A stretch of DNA of 64,000 bases from Strigamia acuminata (GCA_949358305.1 OX442314.1:29931118-29995117), one strand, 5' to 3'; shown: positions 1-10,882, numbered from the stretch's first letter. Notes: a model not told the origin generated them from the letters alone. Program-made: numbers and translations.

Positions 1-149
1 TGAAGTAGATGATGAGGAATTTGAAGTGGATTGGAAGGCGTGTGCTAGCATCAAAAGGTCAAATTCTGATCTCACCCTTTGAGTGGTCTTAAGCCTGGTG
101 GAAAATGCTGGTTTTCATCTGGAATTGTCGCGTTTGCATCAAAAATGGC

Positions 150-480
150 AATTTCTTTCGACAAATATCATTTTTGGACCTAAAAGTGTAATTTTGACAT
201 CAAAAACTGCAATACCGGTATTCTTCAAAAAATATCATTTTTGGACCTAAAAATGTAATTTTTACATCAAAAAAATTATTTTAGTTCATGAGTTTGCAAT
301 ATTCTTCGGACAATATCATTTTTGGACCTAAAAATGTAATTTTTACATCAAAAAAATCATTTTAGCTCATAAATTTGCTGCTTTTTGGTCTAAAAGTATG
401 CATTTTTGCATTTAAATGCCTTTACTTGTAGAGAAAATTGCATTTTTGCACGTAAAATGCTGTTTTTGGAACTCAAAACA
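150..480. repeat. Degenerate AT-rich direct repeats
   Basis: A motif around TTTTTGGACCTAAAAATG followed by TTTTTACATCAAAAA recurs near 172, 240 and 319, with degraded copies to about 480. Spacing is about 67-80 bp. No coding potential is visible. The flanking stretch 1-653 otherwise holds only a short open frame ending at a TGA at 80-82. That could be the tail of an exon, but I cannot connect it to the next exon in phase. Confidence 0.6.
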
Positions 481-653
481 GCACATTTGCATCTGAAGTA
501 TCGTTATTAGCCTAAAATAATCAAATATTTATCTAATTTCTGTGTTGTTTTCTTTGTTTTTGGATTTTTGGATTTTTCGTCCAGGCTTCACCCAATTTGG
601 CGCCGAGCCTGCCTGATTGATCATATATTTATTGCAATTTTATTTTATTTCAG

Positions 654-981
654 AGTCTGATTCCACTGTTTTCTTGATTGGGATTATTGGAACTGTTGCA
701 TCCATTTTGATATTATTTATTTTAGTAATACTCATTTTATATGTAATTAAACGGTAAGCAAACACATTGTCAAACCTCATTGGGTTTACGGAATGTTACT
801 TAATTTTATCTATTCCAGAAAATCAAGACAGAGATTACGAGCCCTCGAAGGACCTTCAATTAGGTTTTCAGTTAGTGATGACATTTCTAACGTTCCATTA
901 AAATGCCATAAACTGCCACTGCCTATAGAACTGACAACTTTTCATGACATTTGTAACAAATCAACTGAAACTGTGATGTGA
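654..981 (+). CDS. 3' end of a single-pass membrane protein gene (two last exons)
   Basis: Two exons can be read. The first is 654-753 (acceptor TTTCAG, donor GTAAGC) and the second is 819-981 (acceptor TTCCAG, stop TGA at 979-981). They join in phase through an Arg codon. The first exon encodes a strongly hydrophobic stretch of about 24 residues rich in Ile, Leu and Val. It ends in a basic stop-transfer that continues as Lys-Ser-Arg-Gln-Arg in the second exon. The remaining roughly 45 residues form a short cytoplasmic tail with no enzymatic motif. This is the C-terminus of a type I-like membrane protein whose ectodomain lies outside the window to the left. The family is not identifiable from the tail. 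The hydrophobic segment and clean splice sites are seen directly; the orientation in the membrane is inferred. Confidence 0.6.
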
Positions 982-1562
982 GAGCGACGAGATAATAATG
1001 TGTTTTTAGTGCCAAAATCATTGCTCATTTTTTTATGAAAGAAAAGAGAAAAACATAAAAAGTAACTGACACATTTCAATGTACAATACGGTAAGTATAA
1101 TACGAAGAGGAGACAAAAATCAGTACAATAACAAACAAAACGTTGTTGAAGTGAATAAAACATTATAAATATTTGTAAAAATGTAGATAGAAACTTGCAG
1201 AATAATACTATATTTACAATACGTGTGCTCGTCACTTTATTTTTTCAGCATCAGTTAAACATCTCTGGTTGTTTATTTGAAAATAATAGTTTCAAAAACA
1301 AAATAAAACAAAGTGAAGTAGTTATTTGACATTTATGAGTGCTGGCAAGTATTTTAAATTGTACCATTTAATTCATTTAGTTTAGCCATTTACACAGGTC
1401 GCCATCGCAGTCAGCGAGGGTCGGAATGCCACCATTTACCATGCTGGCTGTTGAACAACTGCTTGGGCCACTGTGGGGCCCACCACTTCCCAAAGGGTCT
1501 ATTCCGGGGCCCGATTGGTGAAACAAGGCCCCGCAGCTCAACCTGGTTGCGGGGAACCGCAC
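982..1562 (+). other. 3' UTR with poly(A) signal, then intergenic
   Basis: An AATAAA at 1154-1159 lies 173 bp after the stop at 981 and is a plausible polyadenylation signal for the membrane-protein gene. Positions 1377-1562 are unusually GC-rich for this region and read as non-coding on both strands. They directly precede the Copia RT fossil and may be degraded element sequence. Confidence 0.45.
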
Positions 1563-1808
1563 GGCGAACTCGAAGAAATGATATTCATGGAACAGCCAAC
1601 TGAATATGCAGAAGGAAGTGAAGAAGAAATATGCCCACTTCTAAAAAGCATTTATGGACTTAAACAATCAGGCCGTTGCTAGTACGAAAAATTTATGAAG
1701 GTATTAAAAGAAGTCAAATTCGAACAATCACCGGACGACTCGTACCTCTTCATCCTGCGCAGTGGAGAAGAATACATGCTAATAGGAGTCTACGTGGATG
1801 ACGCGCCA
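1563..1808 (+). pseudogene. Fossil fragment of a Copia-type reverse transcriptase
   Basis: One frame encodes about 80 residues typical of the Ty1/Copia RT palm. It has a GELEE...FMEQP segment, then SIYGLKQS, and a YVDD box near 1793-1804. An in-frame TAG at 1680-1682 interrupts it where the family has a Trp after the Gly-Leu-Lys-Gln stretch. Homology stops abruptly after YVDDA near 1807. No LTRs, gag or integrase flank it. It is clearly a different family from the Copia element at 4154-7701. Dead fragment. Confidence 0.8.
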
Positions 1809-1995
1809 CGATGGAGTCGTCAAAGGGATGCTTCGTTCTGCGATTTTCAATTACCGACGCTACCGCCCGATGACGAAAATTGTTCGCCCGGAACCGCATT
1901 TTGTCCGAGAGACAGGAGAGCTGCACCAAGTACCTTGCGTTGCAGGCGATGATCAGCTCGCAGGGGCAGCTGGTCACAATAAATATTTAATATAA

Positions 1996-2436
1996 TTTAA
2001 TTTAACAAATAGGACAGGAAATGATGTCCTTTTTTGTTATAAAATTGAATAAAACACAAAATATTTTAATTTTTGAATGCAGCTAGTGATTTGCGCTTAA
2101 ATTTCAAGTTGGATAAGCCGTGTGTGCTTGGGGCCTCGAAATCAATTGGTTTGTGCGGTAAAGTCTTGTCAGATAATTGAATTTGTAATTCCACTGGCAT
2201 CTGGCAAAATAAATGAATTTAAGTCCGTTTCAGAGCGAACCGTGAAGAGCCCTTGAAAAGCAAACACTTTCGTTAATACTTTGTGTGTAACTTTCTACTC
2301 GTCGACTTTATTGAAAAAACTTTGTTTTGAAATTTATTTAGTTTATTCAGCAAACTACAACCAATAGGATAATTATTAATTAAATTGTTTACCAACACAC
2401 TTACAAAATATAAAATATAAATCCATTAATTTATTT
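1996..2436. other. Intergenic, nothing recognisable
   Basis: AT-rich sequence between the Copia RT fossil and the 3' end of the SDR gene. AATAAA-like strings occur near 2048, but no gene, repeat or element end could be supported. Confidence 0.5.
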
Positions 2437-3913
2437 TTATTTCTCATTTTGACGAATTTTTATTTTTGACGAATTTTTATTTTTAATCTCAAAACTTAGT
2501 GCGCATAGTTCCTCGTTTAATTTCACCATTCCCTCACTCAAAATCCACAGTTTCTTTGCATCCTCCGTGTTCGAGGCAACTTCACTCGGTTGCGTTACAC
2601 CACAATCACTATATTGTATAACACAAATATTCACTTAAAACAAAAATAAAAATCAATTAAACTAAAATTCTTTTCCACCTGTAATACAATCCCGTTTGTT
2701 GCGCCACTCTTTCGGAAACAGCACAATGAATTATCGTCTGCGCGCCCTGCTCTGGTGTCTTACTGTACAATATTCCGAACACTATTTCGAGCACGTCAAT
2801 GAAAACATGAAAAATCGCCGGATACATCTCGTGCGAATGTCGCGAAATTTCCGTGTTAATACTCCCCGGATGCAGTGCGTAAACATTTACGCCAGTACCT
2901 GCACATCAACCACTACTTAAAACACAATTAAAACTAAAAAAGTACGAAACCCTACCTTTCAATCTGCGCGCTAATTCCTTAGTAAACAAAATAATAGCCA
3001 ATTTACTTTGACAATAAGCCGTGTATGGAGTATAAGCTTCTTTTTCATTCAAATTCAAATCGTCCCAATGCATAGTTCCATCTGTAAGTAACAAAAACAT
3101 TAAATTGTACACGAAAGAGACGTCATTAAACACTTACACTTATGCGCCACAGACGAGACGTTAATAATTCTGGACGGCGCAGAGTCGACTATTTTATCGA
3201 GTAATAAATTCGTAAGAAGAAAATGCCCGAGATAATTTGCACTTAAAACCGTATCAAAACCATCTTCGGTCGTCTTTTGGCCACAAACAAGACCTGGAGC
3301 ACCAAATTTCACAAAATGTGCATGTTTTTACACAATTCACCGCGTAGTTTTACCCGCATTGTTCACCAAAACATCCAATCTTTCCTCCGTAGTTAAAATA
3401 CGTTTTGCAAACTCACGAATCGAAGTGAAATTAGCGAGGTCGAGTCGCCGCACCAGCACTCGGCCTCTGTATCTCGGAACCGACGCTTCGATTTCTCTGG
3501 CAGCGAAAGCCGCTTTATCCAAATCTCGACACGCTAAAATGACTCTTGCGCCTGCAGTACACACAAATTTGTTTGGTTTTTAGTCGATTGGATTAAAAGT
3601 TGGCCAACCTCGTCGGAAGAAATCTCGAGCAGCTTCTTTGCCGATTCCAGTGTTGGCACCTGTGATGATCACGGTTTTCTGAAGTAATGTGGCTGTGCTG
3701 TAACACCGACCTCCTTCGAGCCATTTCTTCACCAGCTGTAGACTAATTATAACACCTTGAGTTTATAAAAATAATGTTAAAATTAAATAAAATGTACACT
3801 GAAATATAAGAATAGTTTTATTGCGATTTACTAATAGCTCCGAGTACTAATTTTAATAGAAACCAATGTTCATCGAGGATATACTGCAAATGCTCGAAAG
3901 TCAAAAACGCCAT
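2437..3913 (-). CDS. Retinol-dehydrogenase-like short-chain dehydrogenase (RDH11-14 type)
   Basis: NAD(P)-dependent oxidoreductase of the SDR family, likely membrane-associated and acting on retinoid-like or lipid substrates. Seven exons join in one frame: 3913-3848, 3735-3609, 3551-3354, 3293-3138, 3081-2956, 2898-2679, 2608-2437, giving about 354 residues. Seen motifs are the cofactor motif TGANTGIG (about 47-54), NNAG (about 128-131), the catalytic Ser of NVSS (about 177) and YCQSK with catalytic Tyr and Lys (about 205-209), followed by ALHPG. The start ATG at 3913 lies in a strong context (GCAGCCATGG). The exon 1 donor is a weak GTACTC chosen because it keeps phase, and the exon 6 donor GTGGAA is also weak, so those two junctions are least certain. 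Substrate is inferred from family only. The length is slightly above the usual 310-340. Confidence 0.88.
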
Positions 3914-4148
3914 GGCTGCTCCGTTTTTCACAACAAAGAAAATATGTAAACAATAAGAAGAAAATGTATCGTCACAAAACTGTAATTCAAACATGCAATA
4001 AAGGACTCTATTCTTCATGCTATGAATCTTTATGAATCTATAGCAAATACTCACTACTCGGCAATTAGGCTCGTGAGGAAGTTTTCTCTCGACTCGGTAA
4101 TGGCCGTCAGGTGAGCGCTGTGTCTTCCCAGGTTGCTGGAAAAATTTG
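3914..4148 (-). other. Upstream region of the SDR gene
   Basis: On the minus strand a good donor (GTGAGTAT) near 4054 suggests a non-coding first exon whose intron ends just before the start codon at 3913. The Copia element inserted about 100 bp further upstream, so the promoter may be displaced or altered. No TATA box could be assigned. Confidence 0.35.
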
Positions 4149-4153
4149 CCAAT

Positions 4154-4332
4154 TGTTGGAATGTTTTATACGTCATCTCGGCATGATGTTTTGTATTGGA
4201 CCACCCACTGGTCACTCCCTTTCCCCTTCACCCTTCACTTCCTGTCCTACCAGAATAAACGCTAGTCGCAGCACAAGTTGCTCTGCGACCTAAAATATAT
4301 ATATCTACATAAATCTAACTCATCCACCATCA
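4154..4332 (+). repeat. Copia 5' LTR
   Basis: 179 bp, TGTTGG...CATCA, with an AATAAA near 4253-4258. Appears identical to 7523-7701. Confidence 0.93.
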
Positions 4333-4344
4333 GGTTATGGGTCC
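4333..4344 (+). promoter_or_regulatory. Copia primer-binding site (initiator-Met tRNA half-molecule type)
   Basis: GGTTATGGGTCC directly follows the LTR. It is complementary to the anticodon-stem region of initiator Met tRNA, the unusual primer known for Copia-group elements. Confidence 0.75.
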
Positions 4345-4552
4345 AACACCTGCATACACTACGCAACAGTGAGTTACGAACATTTTTCCCGAAAAATCGC
4401 AAAAATACATCAAAAATCGAAAAGTCAAGCCGTGAACGAGCGACCACGTGTACACCCGAGCCGAGAAAGTGCATCAAGCCACATCAAGCCGTGTAACCAC
4501 AAAACGCAATTCAGTGCCAGGCAAATATTTTTGAACTTTTGAAAAACGAAAA

Positions 4553-7474
4553 ATGGAATCTGTTCGAGGTTTTAAAGTAGAAAAACTCGGTGAGGACAAT
4601 TATGAATCTTGGAAAACTGAGATGAAAAACGTGTTAATTTGCAACAAACTTTGGGCGTACGTGTGCAAACGTACAGTCAAACCGGAGGCCACGGAGGAAG
4701 CCCCAAATACCACGGCAGTGAACGAATGGCTAGAGAAAGACGAAATCGCTCTCGCAACCATTGGATTGGGCATAAACCGCACGCACCAAGGCGCCATCAG
4801 CTCAGCCACAACGTCCGCCGAGGCTTGGGACAAGTTGGAAGCATTCTTTCAACCGAAGGGCCCGCACCGAAAAATGTTTTTGTTCAAAAAGTTAATCAAC
4901 ATGAGAAAATCCGACGACGAGACGATGAATGCTCATTTGAACAATTTCGATGAAACAGCACAGAATTTAAAACAGACCGGTAGTACGCTCGACGATGATT
5001 TGTTGGTGATTTTGCTAATGGACACGCTTCCCGACACGTTCGCATTGTTCCGCTCATCAATTAAAATGAGAGAAACGTTACCCGACCTCGCCGCAGTAAA
5101 AATTAAATTGCTGCAAGAAGACGAGGACTTACGTAAAAACGAAAAGGCGCCGCAAAATGCTTTGGCCGCCAAAACTTTTGCCAAAAACAACAACCATCCA
5201 TTTAAATTTAAAGGAAAATGTAATAAATGCGGTTTGGTGGGACATTTGGCAAAAGACTGCCGTAGGAAGAGGCCAGGCCACGCAGGCAAATCGAACAACA
5301 CTGACAAGACGGTCGACGCCGTAGCACTTACCGCGACCGTCGTATCAACGTATCAAACCGTAGACGAAAATGTAATGCCGACTGAACGCGACGAAAAAGT
5401 GACGCCGACTGAACGTGACGTAACAATCGCAACAACAATTGATCAACCCGAATTAGCAAATTATGCCGTCGCATACCAAAGTAATCATGCAATAAATAAT
5501 ATCGAATGGTGTCTTGACAGCGGCGCATCGCGCCACATGTGCAAAAATCGCGAAATGTTTTCCAGTCTAAATGAAACGATGAAGGGAACAATTCGAACCG
5601 CTTCCAAGACGTACGTAAAAAGCGAAGGACTTGGAAAAATACACCTCGATATGGACGATTACGACAAACCAATTGTTTTGGAGGACGTCATGTTTGCACC
5701 CGATTTGAGCGGAAATTTGATGTCGGTACCACGCATCACAAGCCAGGGCGCTGAAGTAATTTTTACTGAGAAAACCGCAACAATCAGCAAGAAGGGAAAA
5801 ACAGTCATGAAGGCGGAGCGACGAGGCGACATGTTCATCGTACGAACGAAACCACTGCAGATTGCAAACGTCGCCACTGGAAAAATCAGCCTAAACTCGA
5901 AAACATGGCACCATCGTTTTGGACATTTGAATTTGGGCGCTTTGCAACAACTAAGAAAATACGAAATGGTAAATGGACTGAAATTCGATACTGCAAACGA
6001 AACATTTGACTGCGAGATTTGTGCAAAGGGAAAAATTCACCGAAGCTCACACCCATCGTCGTCAACACGCGCGGACGACGTGCTCGACTTGATCCACTCC
6101 GACATTTGCGGACCAATGCCGACCACGTCACTTGGAGGGGCCAAATATTTCGCCACGTTCATCGATGACAAATCCCGCTACACCGAAGTCGCAATTTTGA
6201 AAGAAAGAGGCGAAATTTTCCGAGCATTTCAAAACCAAATGGACGTCGTTGCCGCCTACATTCAGGGCGAACTCGATGAAGAAATTTTCATGCGGCAACC
6301 AGACGGTTTCATTGAAGAGGGACAAGAAGAAAAAGTCTGTCTACTTAAAAAGTCACTCTATGGATTAAAACAAGCCGGACGGAACTGGCATAAAAAGTTA
6401 AGCCGCCACCTTCGCAAAAAGATGAAATTAAATCGCAGCAACAAAGATCCATGCGTCTTTTACAGACTAGAAGACGGGAAATCCGTAATAATCGCTGTCT
6501 ACGTGGATGACCTAATCGTAATAACTGAAAACACAGAAACAATGAACAAAGTCAAATCTGACTTAAGCGAAAAATTCAGAATGACAGACATCGGATCATT
6601 GAAATACTGCTTAGGAATCGAAGTAAACCAAAATGAGAAAGACCATACCGTCCAAATCACTCAGACCAAATACATCGATGAAATTTTGGAACGCTTCAAC
6701 ATGACAAACTGCAACACCGTCAGCACACCAATTGACCCTGCACTGAAGCTAACCAAAGAAATGTCACCCAAGACAAACGAAGAAAAGGAGAAAATGAAAA
6801 ACGTGCCATATCGCGAGTTAATTGGCGCATTGATTTACCTGTCGAATTCGACTCGCCCAGATTTGGCCTTCGCAGTGAGCAGCCTCAGTCGTTTCTGCGC
6901 AAATCCAGGTGAAACACACTGGAAAGCTGCGAAAAGGGTACTTTCATACTTGAAAGGGACGCGAAAATTAGGCATCACCTACGAGAAGACTGAAGAAAAT
7001 TTGTACGGATTCGCCGACGCGGATTGGGGTGGCGACATCGACGACAGAAGATCGACCACAGGATATGTGTTCATTTTGGCCGGAAGCCCAATCTCGTGGG
7101 CATCCAAGAAGCAACATACCGTTGCACTTTCGACCATGGAGGCTGAGTACATGGCGGTATCGGAGGCAGCAAAGGAACTCCTGCACCTCAGAGGACTTCT
7201 AATTGAGTTGGGCTGCCAAACAATGCAACAGGAAGCAACTGACGTCTTTTGTGACAACCAGGCCGCCATTTGCTTCTCACAAGATCATTCGAGCTATCAT
7301 AATAGCAAGCACATCGATATGCGCTTTCACTTCGCCAAAGAAGTCGTAGAAGATAAGAAAATGAGTCTCCACTACCTGCCAACCACTCAAATGGCAGCAG
7401 ATGCCTTCACCAAAGGACTCTACCGACCGAAGCATGAAGATTGTTTAAAAATGTTAAACTTATTTTTGAGTTAA
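4553..7474 (+). CDS. Copia Gag-Pol, in-frame internal deletion
   Basis: 973 residues where the family usually has about 1300-1450. In order: Gag (1 to about 210), a CCHC knuckle (C223, C226, H231, C236), protease with Asp-Ser-Gly (D322), the integrase HHCC zinc domain (about 453-490) and only the first part of the integrase core (HSDICGP). The frame then passes abruptly (around nt 6238) into the RT palm at MDV. YVDD is at about 650-653, and RNase H with FADADWGG follows to the end. The second and third integrase acidic residues and the RT fingers are missing, so the protein cannot be self-sufficient. The frame stays open across the junction. Gag, protease and RNase H look intact. Nothing else about function is inferred. 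Confidence 0.92.
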   Translation: MESVRGFKVEKLGEDNYESWKTEMKNVLICNKLWAYVCKRTVKPEATEEAPNTTAVNEWLEKDEIALATIGLGINRTHQGAISSATTSAEAWDKLEAFFQPKGPHRKMFLFKKLINMRKSDDETMNAHLNNFDETAQNLKQTGSTLDDDLLVILLMDTLPDTFALFRSSIKMRETLPDLAAVKIKLLQEDEDLRKNEKAPQNALAAKTFAKNNNHPFKFKGKCNKCGLVGHLAKDCRRKRPGHAGKSNNTDKTVDAVALTATVVSTYQTVDENVMPTERDEKVTPTERDVTIATTIDQPELANYAVAYQSNHAINNIEWCLDSGASRHMCKNREMFSSLNETMKGTIRTASKTYVKSEGLGKIHLDMDDYDKPIVLEDVMFAPDLSGNLMSVPRITSQGAEVIFTEKTATISKKGKTVMKAERRGDMFIVRTKPLQIANVATGKISLNSKTWHHRFGHLNLGALQQLRKYEMVNGLKFDTANETFDCEICAKGKIHRSSHPSSSTRADDVLDLIHSDICGPMPTTSLGGAKYFATFIDDKSRYTEVAILKERGEIFRAFQNQMDVVAAYIQGELDEEIFMRQPDGFIEEGQEEKVCLLKKSLYGLKQAGRNWHKKLSRHLRKKMKLNRSNKDPCVFYRLEDGKSVIIAVYVDDLIVITENTETMNKVKSDLSEKFRMTDIGSLKYCLGIEVNQNEKDHTVQITQTKYIDEILERFNMTNCNTVSTPIDPALKLTKEMSPKTNEEKEKMKNVPYRELIGALIYLSNSTRPDLAFAVSSLSRFCANPGETHWKAAKRVLSYLKGTRKLGITYEKTEENLYGFADADWGGDIDDRRSTTGYVFILAGSPISWASKKQHTVALSTMEAEYMAVSEAAKELLHLRGLLIELGCQTMQQEATDVFCDNQAAICFSQDHSSYHNSKHIDMRFHFAKEVVEDKKMSLHYLPTTQMAADAFTKGLYRPKHEDCLKMLNLFLS

Positions 7475-7522
7475 TTTTTATTGTTTTTTTATGTAACCAA
7501 CATCATTTGTGATGAGAAGGAG

Positions 7523-7701
7523 TGTTGGAATGTTTTATACGTCATCTCGGCATGATGTTTTGTATTGGACCACCCACTGGTCACTCCCTTTCCCCTTCAC
7601 CCTTCACTTCCTGTCCTACCAGAATAAACGCTAGTCGCAGCACAAGTTGCTCTGCGACCTAAAATATATATATCTACATAAATCTAACTCATCCACCATC
7701 A
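7523..7701 (+). repeat. Copia 3' LTR
   Basis: 179 bp, same sequence as 4154-4332 by eye, preceded by the purine tract at 7514-7522. Confidence 0.93.
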
Positions 7702-7706
7702 CCAAT

Positions 7707-8322
7707 ACGCTCGGTCTAATTTGATATTGCAGTTAGCAAAGTGCAGCGATTGCTCAGATATGTTTTGACTCATGTTTGTAGAAATCGTATGTCGCTTATC
7801 ACTCTTTGCTTTATGCTAAGGCCTGACTGGTCGGACGTTGAGTTTGACATGTGTTCTTGTTAGTATCTGAGTCCCCCTCAGACGCTTGCTCATTCACAAA
7901 CGTCATTGCACCGAGGGTCAAAACCGACCAATGGAGCTTATTCGCATAAGTGTTTATTTAATCGCAATTTACACAGGTGGCGCTGTGCACGGGTAGCGTC
8001 ACAAATATAAGTGAATATAAGTGAAACGTGAATGAATTTAAAACGAGATTTATTGATGTTGGTGCAGTGAGAGAGCAAAAGAATAATTACAACTTTCTTT
8101 TTGCTTAGATAATGAATTAACCATTGATTACTGTTTGGAGTGAATAAAACTAGATCATTTTAAAGTTGAATGAAAATGCAGTAACATATATGCTAACTTT
8201 GAATTACAACAGTAAAGTTAAAAGGTTTTTATATTTTCTTTAAACAGATGTAAAGAAATACATCTGTTGAAAGAGTGACAAAGTTTTTGTTTTACAATAT
8301 TTTTTTTTAGTTTTTTCTGCAG
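7707..8322. other. Intergenic between Copia insertion and DEG/ENaC gene A
   Basis: No coding exon is visible. A CTCF-like string ACACAGGTGGCGCTG lies at 7971-7985. The sequence near 8238-8266 forms a short inverted repeat around ACAGATGTAAAG. This stretch contains the 3' UTR of gene A (minus), but no consensus AATAAA was found. Confidence 0.4.
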
Positions 8323-9332
8323 TTAGATGAAATATTCAAGAAGTGCAAATATCGAAAGGCCAGAAAAAATCCCTAAAATTGATCCAATTTGACAAAGCAA
8401 TTTGACAATGGAAAGTTCTCTGTTTTCCTTAATTATTTGTCGAATGTTACTGTCAATAATAAATTTACTTTCTGGGTAATCGTAACTATCCTGTGCTTTT
8501 ATTACTGATGATAGGAACATTGTTAGCTCACAGCTTACTGGGCAGGAACAGTCTTTGGGAGGATCTGTCTTGTATTGAGCCTCCAAATACATTTTAACAG
8601 TCTCTTCGGCTGCTTCTCTAGTCTGGCAAAAAGGTAGATTATTCGTTTCCATGAATGGCAATCTGTAATAGTAGGATGAATTTTGAATGTATATTTATTT
8701 TGGGCAAGCAATTGGTTTTAGTCAAGGTAAAATGTTTTTAAGATTACGAGCTTGTTAAGACAAAGATTATTTCAGCTTCGTGGTAAGTACTAGTAGCTAT
8801 CAAAATTATTTACTTGCAATTGAATGGTTGTCGCTGTAACTTGTCTCTATAGCATATTTCTTCACATTTTGAAACTTGGTCATTTGCAGCACAAAGGTTT
8901 TTTGGTGTGTTTATTCGAATTAACTAAAAACAATAATCATGCAAATATTGTAATGGGTTTTTAATACTAGTACGTACAAATATTACCGTTTTAGGAGAAA
9001 TATAGATTCTAATTTGTCCCAGAGAAGGTGTGTAAACAATATATTTTGTGTGAAGAAATTGATCTTGTGGTAAAATGAAGTTCTGGAACAAATGCAATCA
9101 AAATAATCAACTGAATAAAAATTAAATACACCAGAATATCTCACTGCATGAATCACATTCCATTTATGTTTGTTCAAAAATGTATACATAACATATAAAA
9201 AGTTGCTGTGTGGAGAATACGGCAGATCATCTGTGTATAAGGTATATAAAAGTTAGAAAAAAATAATGTGTTTTGCGTTTATTTCTACTTTTCTTAAATT
9301 CAGTGCAGATTCCAAATACTGTTGTCACAGCC
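8323..9332 (-). pseudogene. DEG/ENaC gene A, 3' half (second subunit, severed by retrotransposon)
   Basis: Minus-strand exons: tail of the interrupted exon 9328-9289 (plus TSD to 9332), then 9230-9145, 9082-8987, 8923-8814 and 8662-8323. They join without phase breaks and end at a stop at 8323. They encode the end of the extracellular domain of a pickpocket-type sodium channel subunit. Landmarks are the Cys-rich stretch, CKLPFM, the CSCPVSC cluster, and the final membrane segment with the selectivity-filter triplet Gly-Leu-Ser (GIFSGLS). Exon lengths 86, 96, 110 and 340 parallel gene B (86, 99, 110, 367). The rest of the gene lies 20.3 kb to the right, beyond the inserted elements. The reading frame itself is undamaged; the only visible lesion is the insertion. 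Confidence 0.85.
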
Positions 9333-10880
9333 TGTGACGGTTATAAAACCGTATTATCCAATGTTCACACTAGGTGGCGCTGTTTATCTAACGCGCGCAG
9401 TTTAAACTCGATAAAGTTGCGGGATATATTAAATAGTTAATATAATATGGCGAATAAAATATACAGTATTTTATTAAACCTGATTAAGTATTATTTACTT
9501 GAGATATTGATTCTGTCGAATCAATATCCTGTTGTACTTACCTTTTTGAAGAGAACCAATTGGACTCTTCTGGACCCAGTTCAATATTAGGTCCGGACTT
9601 GTGATCCACGAATCCATGGATTCTGACGTCTGATTGGCTGTCGCTAATCTGATTGTTCTCTCGAACTATATAAGCTCTGGTTTTCCACCAGACCTTCGGC
9701 TTGTTTTCTGTATGTTTGTATGTATTGTTGGTTATCGTTTGATTTCTCTCTTTCTTATCGACACATCGGGCCCCCTCGTTGTCTCAGTCAATATGTATTC
9801 AATACTATTGTGCTATTCTTCGTTGTAGCGTCATTTCGGGAAGACTAACTCCGGTAACCAAATAGTCCCGTAGCGCTAGCCAGCTGTTCTAAGGAGCAGT
9901 AGGATTTCGTACGGTGACATAGTATATCGTCCATGCACGGGATTGATTAACACCGTTAAACAAATATCAAATTATATGATCGGTGATAGTCGCATCTATT
10001 TGCGAGATTCTCCGATCATAGGTCAGATGCTCTGCCAGAGCACATATACGGGAAGTCAAACCCGTCAAACAAATGCGGGCAAACTATTTTCCCAGGGTTC
10101 CGATGCAGTGCATTGGCCCTTCCGTTAAGTGGGCAAGACTTGTCCGAGGTCGGTAAAAGCCTTATTCACAGGCGACGCACCGGGTTGGTGGTCCGTGAGC
10201 AATTGCATTCATACCTTGCGCTAAACAAACACTCGGGTATTGGTAATGCCGATCTGGTAGTCCCCCAGGAACTGTTTACCCAGTGGTTGGTACCACTGAA
10301 AGCGACTCGTCGCAGAAAACAAATACCCGGCGCCTGATCACGAGATCTTGTCGTCGTAAGGCATGCTGGCGGATGGAGTCTCAACAACTCCCGCGATGGT
10401 CCCCTCGACTGTCGTGACTGTCCCCGCCCATAGAATAACAATATAACAATTCATTTGTTATATTACACTAATATTGTTTTGTTGAATTGAATATGGAATA
10501 TTCTAATGAATATTCTCGACCGAATACGAAGGACTCTTCGTATTAATAGATATCCGAGCTGCGGGACCGAATACGTCTCCGTAGCGCTAACTGTGACGAT
10601 GCCGCAAAGTCAGCCGCACCACTCGAACAGCATCGCCCGGAACCTCAACCAGTGTAGCCGCCGTTACACTTATCCAGAACCCCAACTCCAGTTGTAATGT
10701 TAATAAACATGTAATTATATCACACAAAATCGTAAGTTGTTATATTTGATCACATATTCACGTTGTACAGACTTCCGTAGCTTATCTCGGTTAGGTTATT
10801 TCTAGTTGTAGAAATGTCTTGTCTAAACCGATTTATCTCTTGTAATGGCTAATTATTCAGCCAAAAGTAGAATCGTCACA
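9333..10880 (+). repeat. Gypsy 5' LTR
   Basis: 1548 bp. TATA-like CTATATAAG near 9665-9673 and AATAAA near 10702 imply a long R region of about 1 kb. A CTCF-like string CACACTAGGTGGCGCTG occupies 9366-9382. Short open frames inside it are not supported as genes. Confidence 0.92.
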
Positions 10881-10882
10881 AG

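Larger units (their letters stand above)
4149..7706 (+). mobile_element. Ty1/Copia retrotransposon, internal deletion derivative, with TSD
   Basis: The element spans 4154-7701 and is flanked by the 5-bp duplication CCAAT (4149-4153 and 7702-7706). The two 179-bp LTRs start TGTTGG and end CATCA and look identical, so the insertion is recent. The primer site after the 5' LTR (4333-4344) matches the internal initiator-Met tRNA sequence used by Copia elements. A purine tract GAGAAGGAG (7514-7522) abuts the 3' LTR. The single coding frame is shortened by loss of most of the integrase core and the start of RT. Confidence 0.95.

Noticed and set aside
1-82. An exon ending at TGA 80-82
   Set aside because: Only about 26 codons are visible and it cannot be joined in phase to the membrane-protein exon at 654. 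Left unassigned.
3818-4054. A separate small gene on the minus strand upstream of the SDR
   Set aside because: Its end coincides with exon 1 of the SDR gene and its upstream part is split by a strong splice donor.
9634-10697. Several short open frames inside the gypsy LTRs (repeated at 28402-29465)
   Set aside because: They lie in LTR sequence, are duplicated only because the LTR is, have no family features and fall on both strands. The LTR structure explains them.
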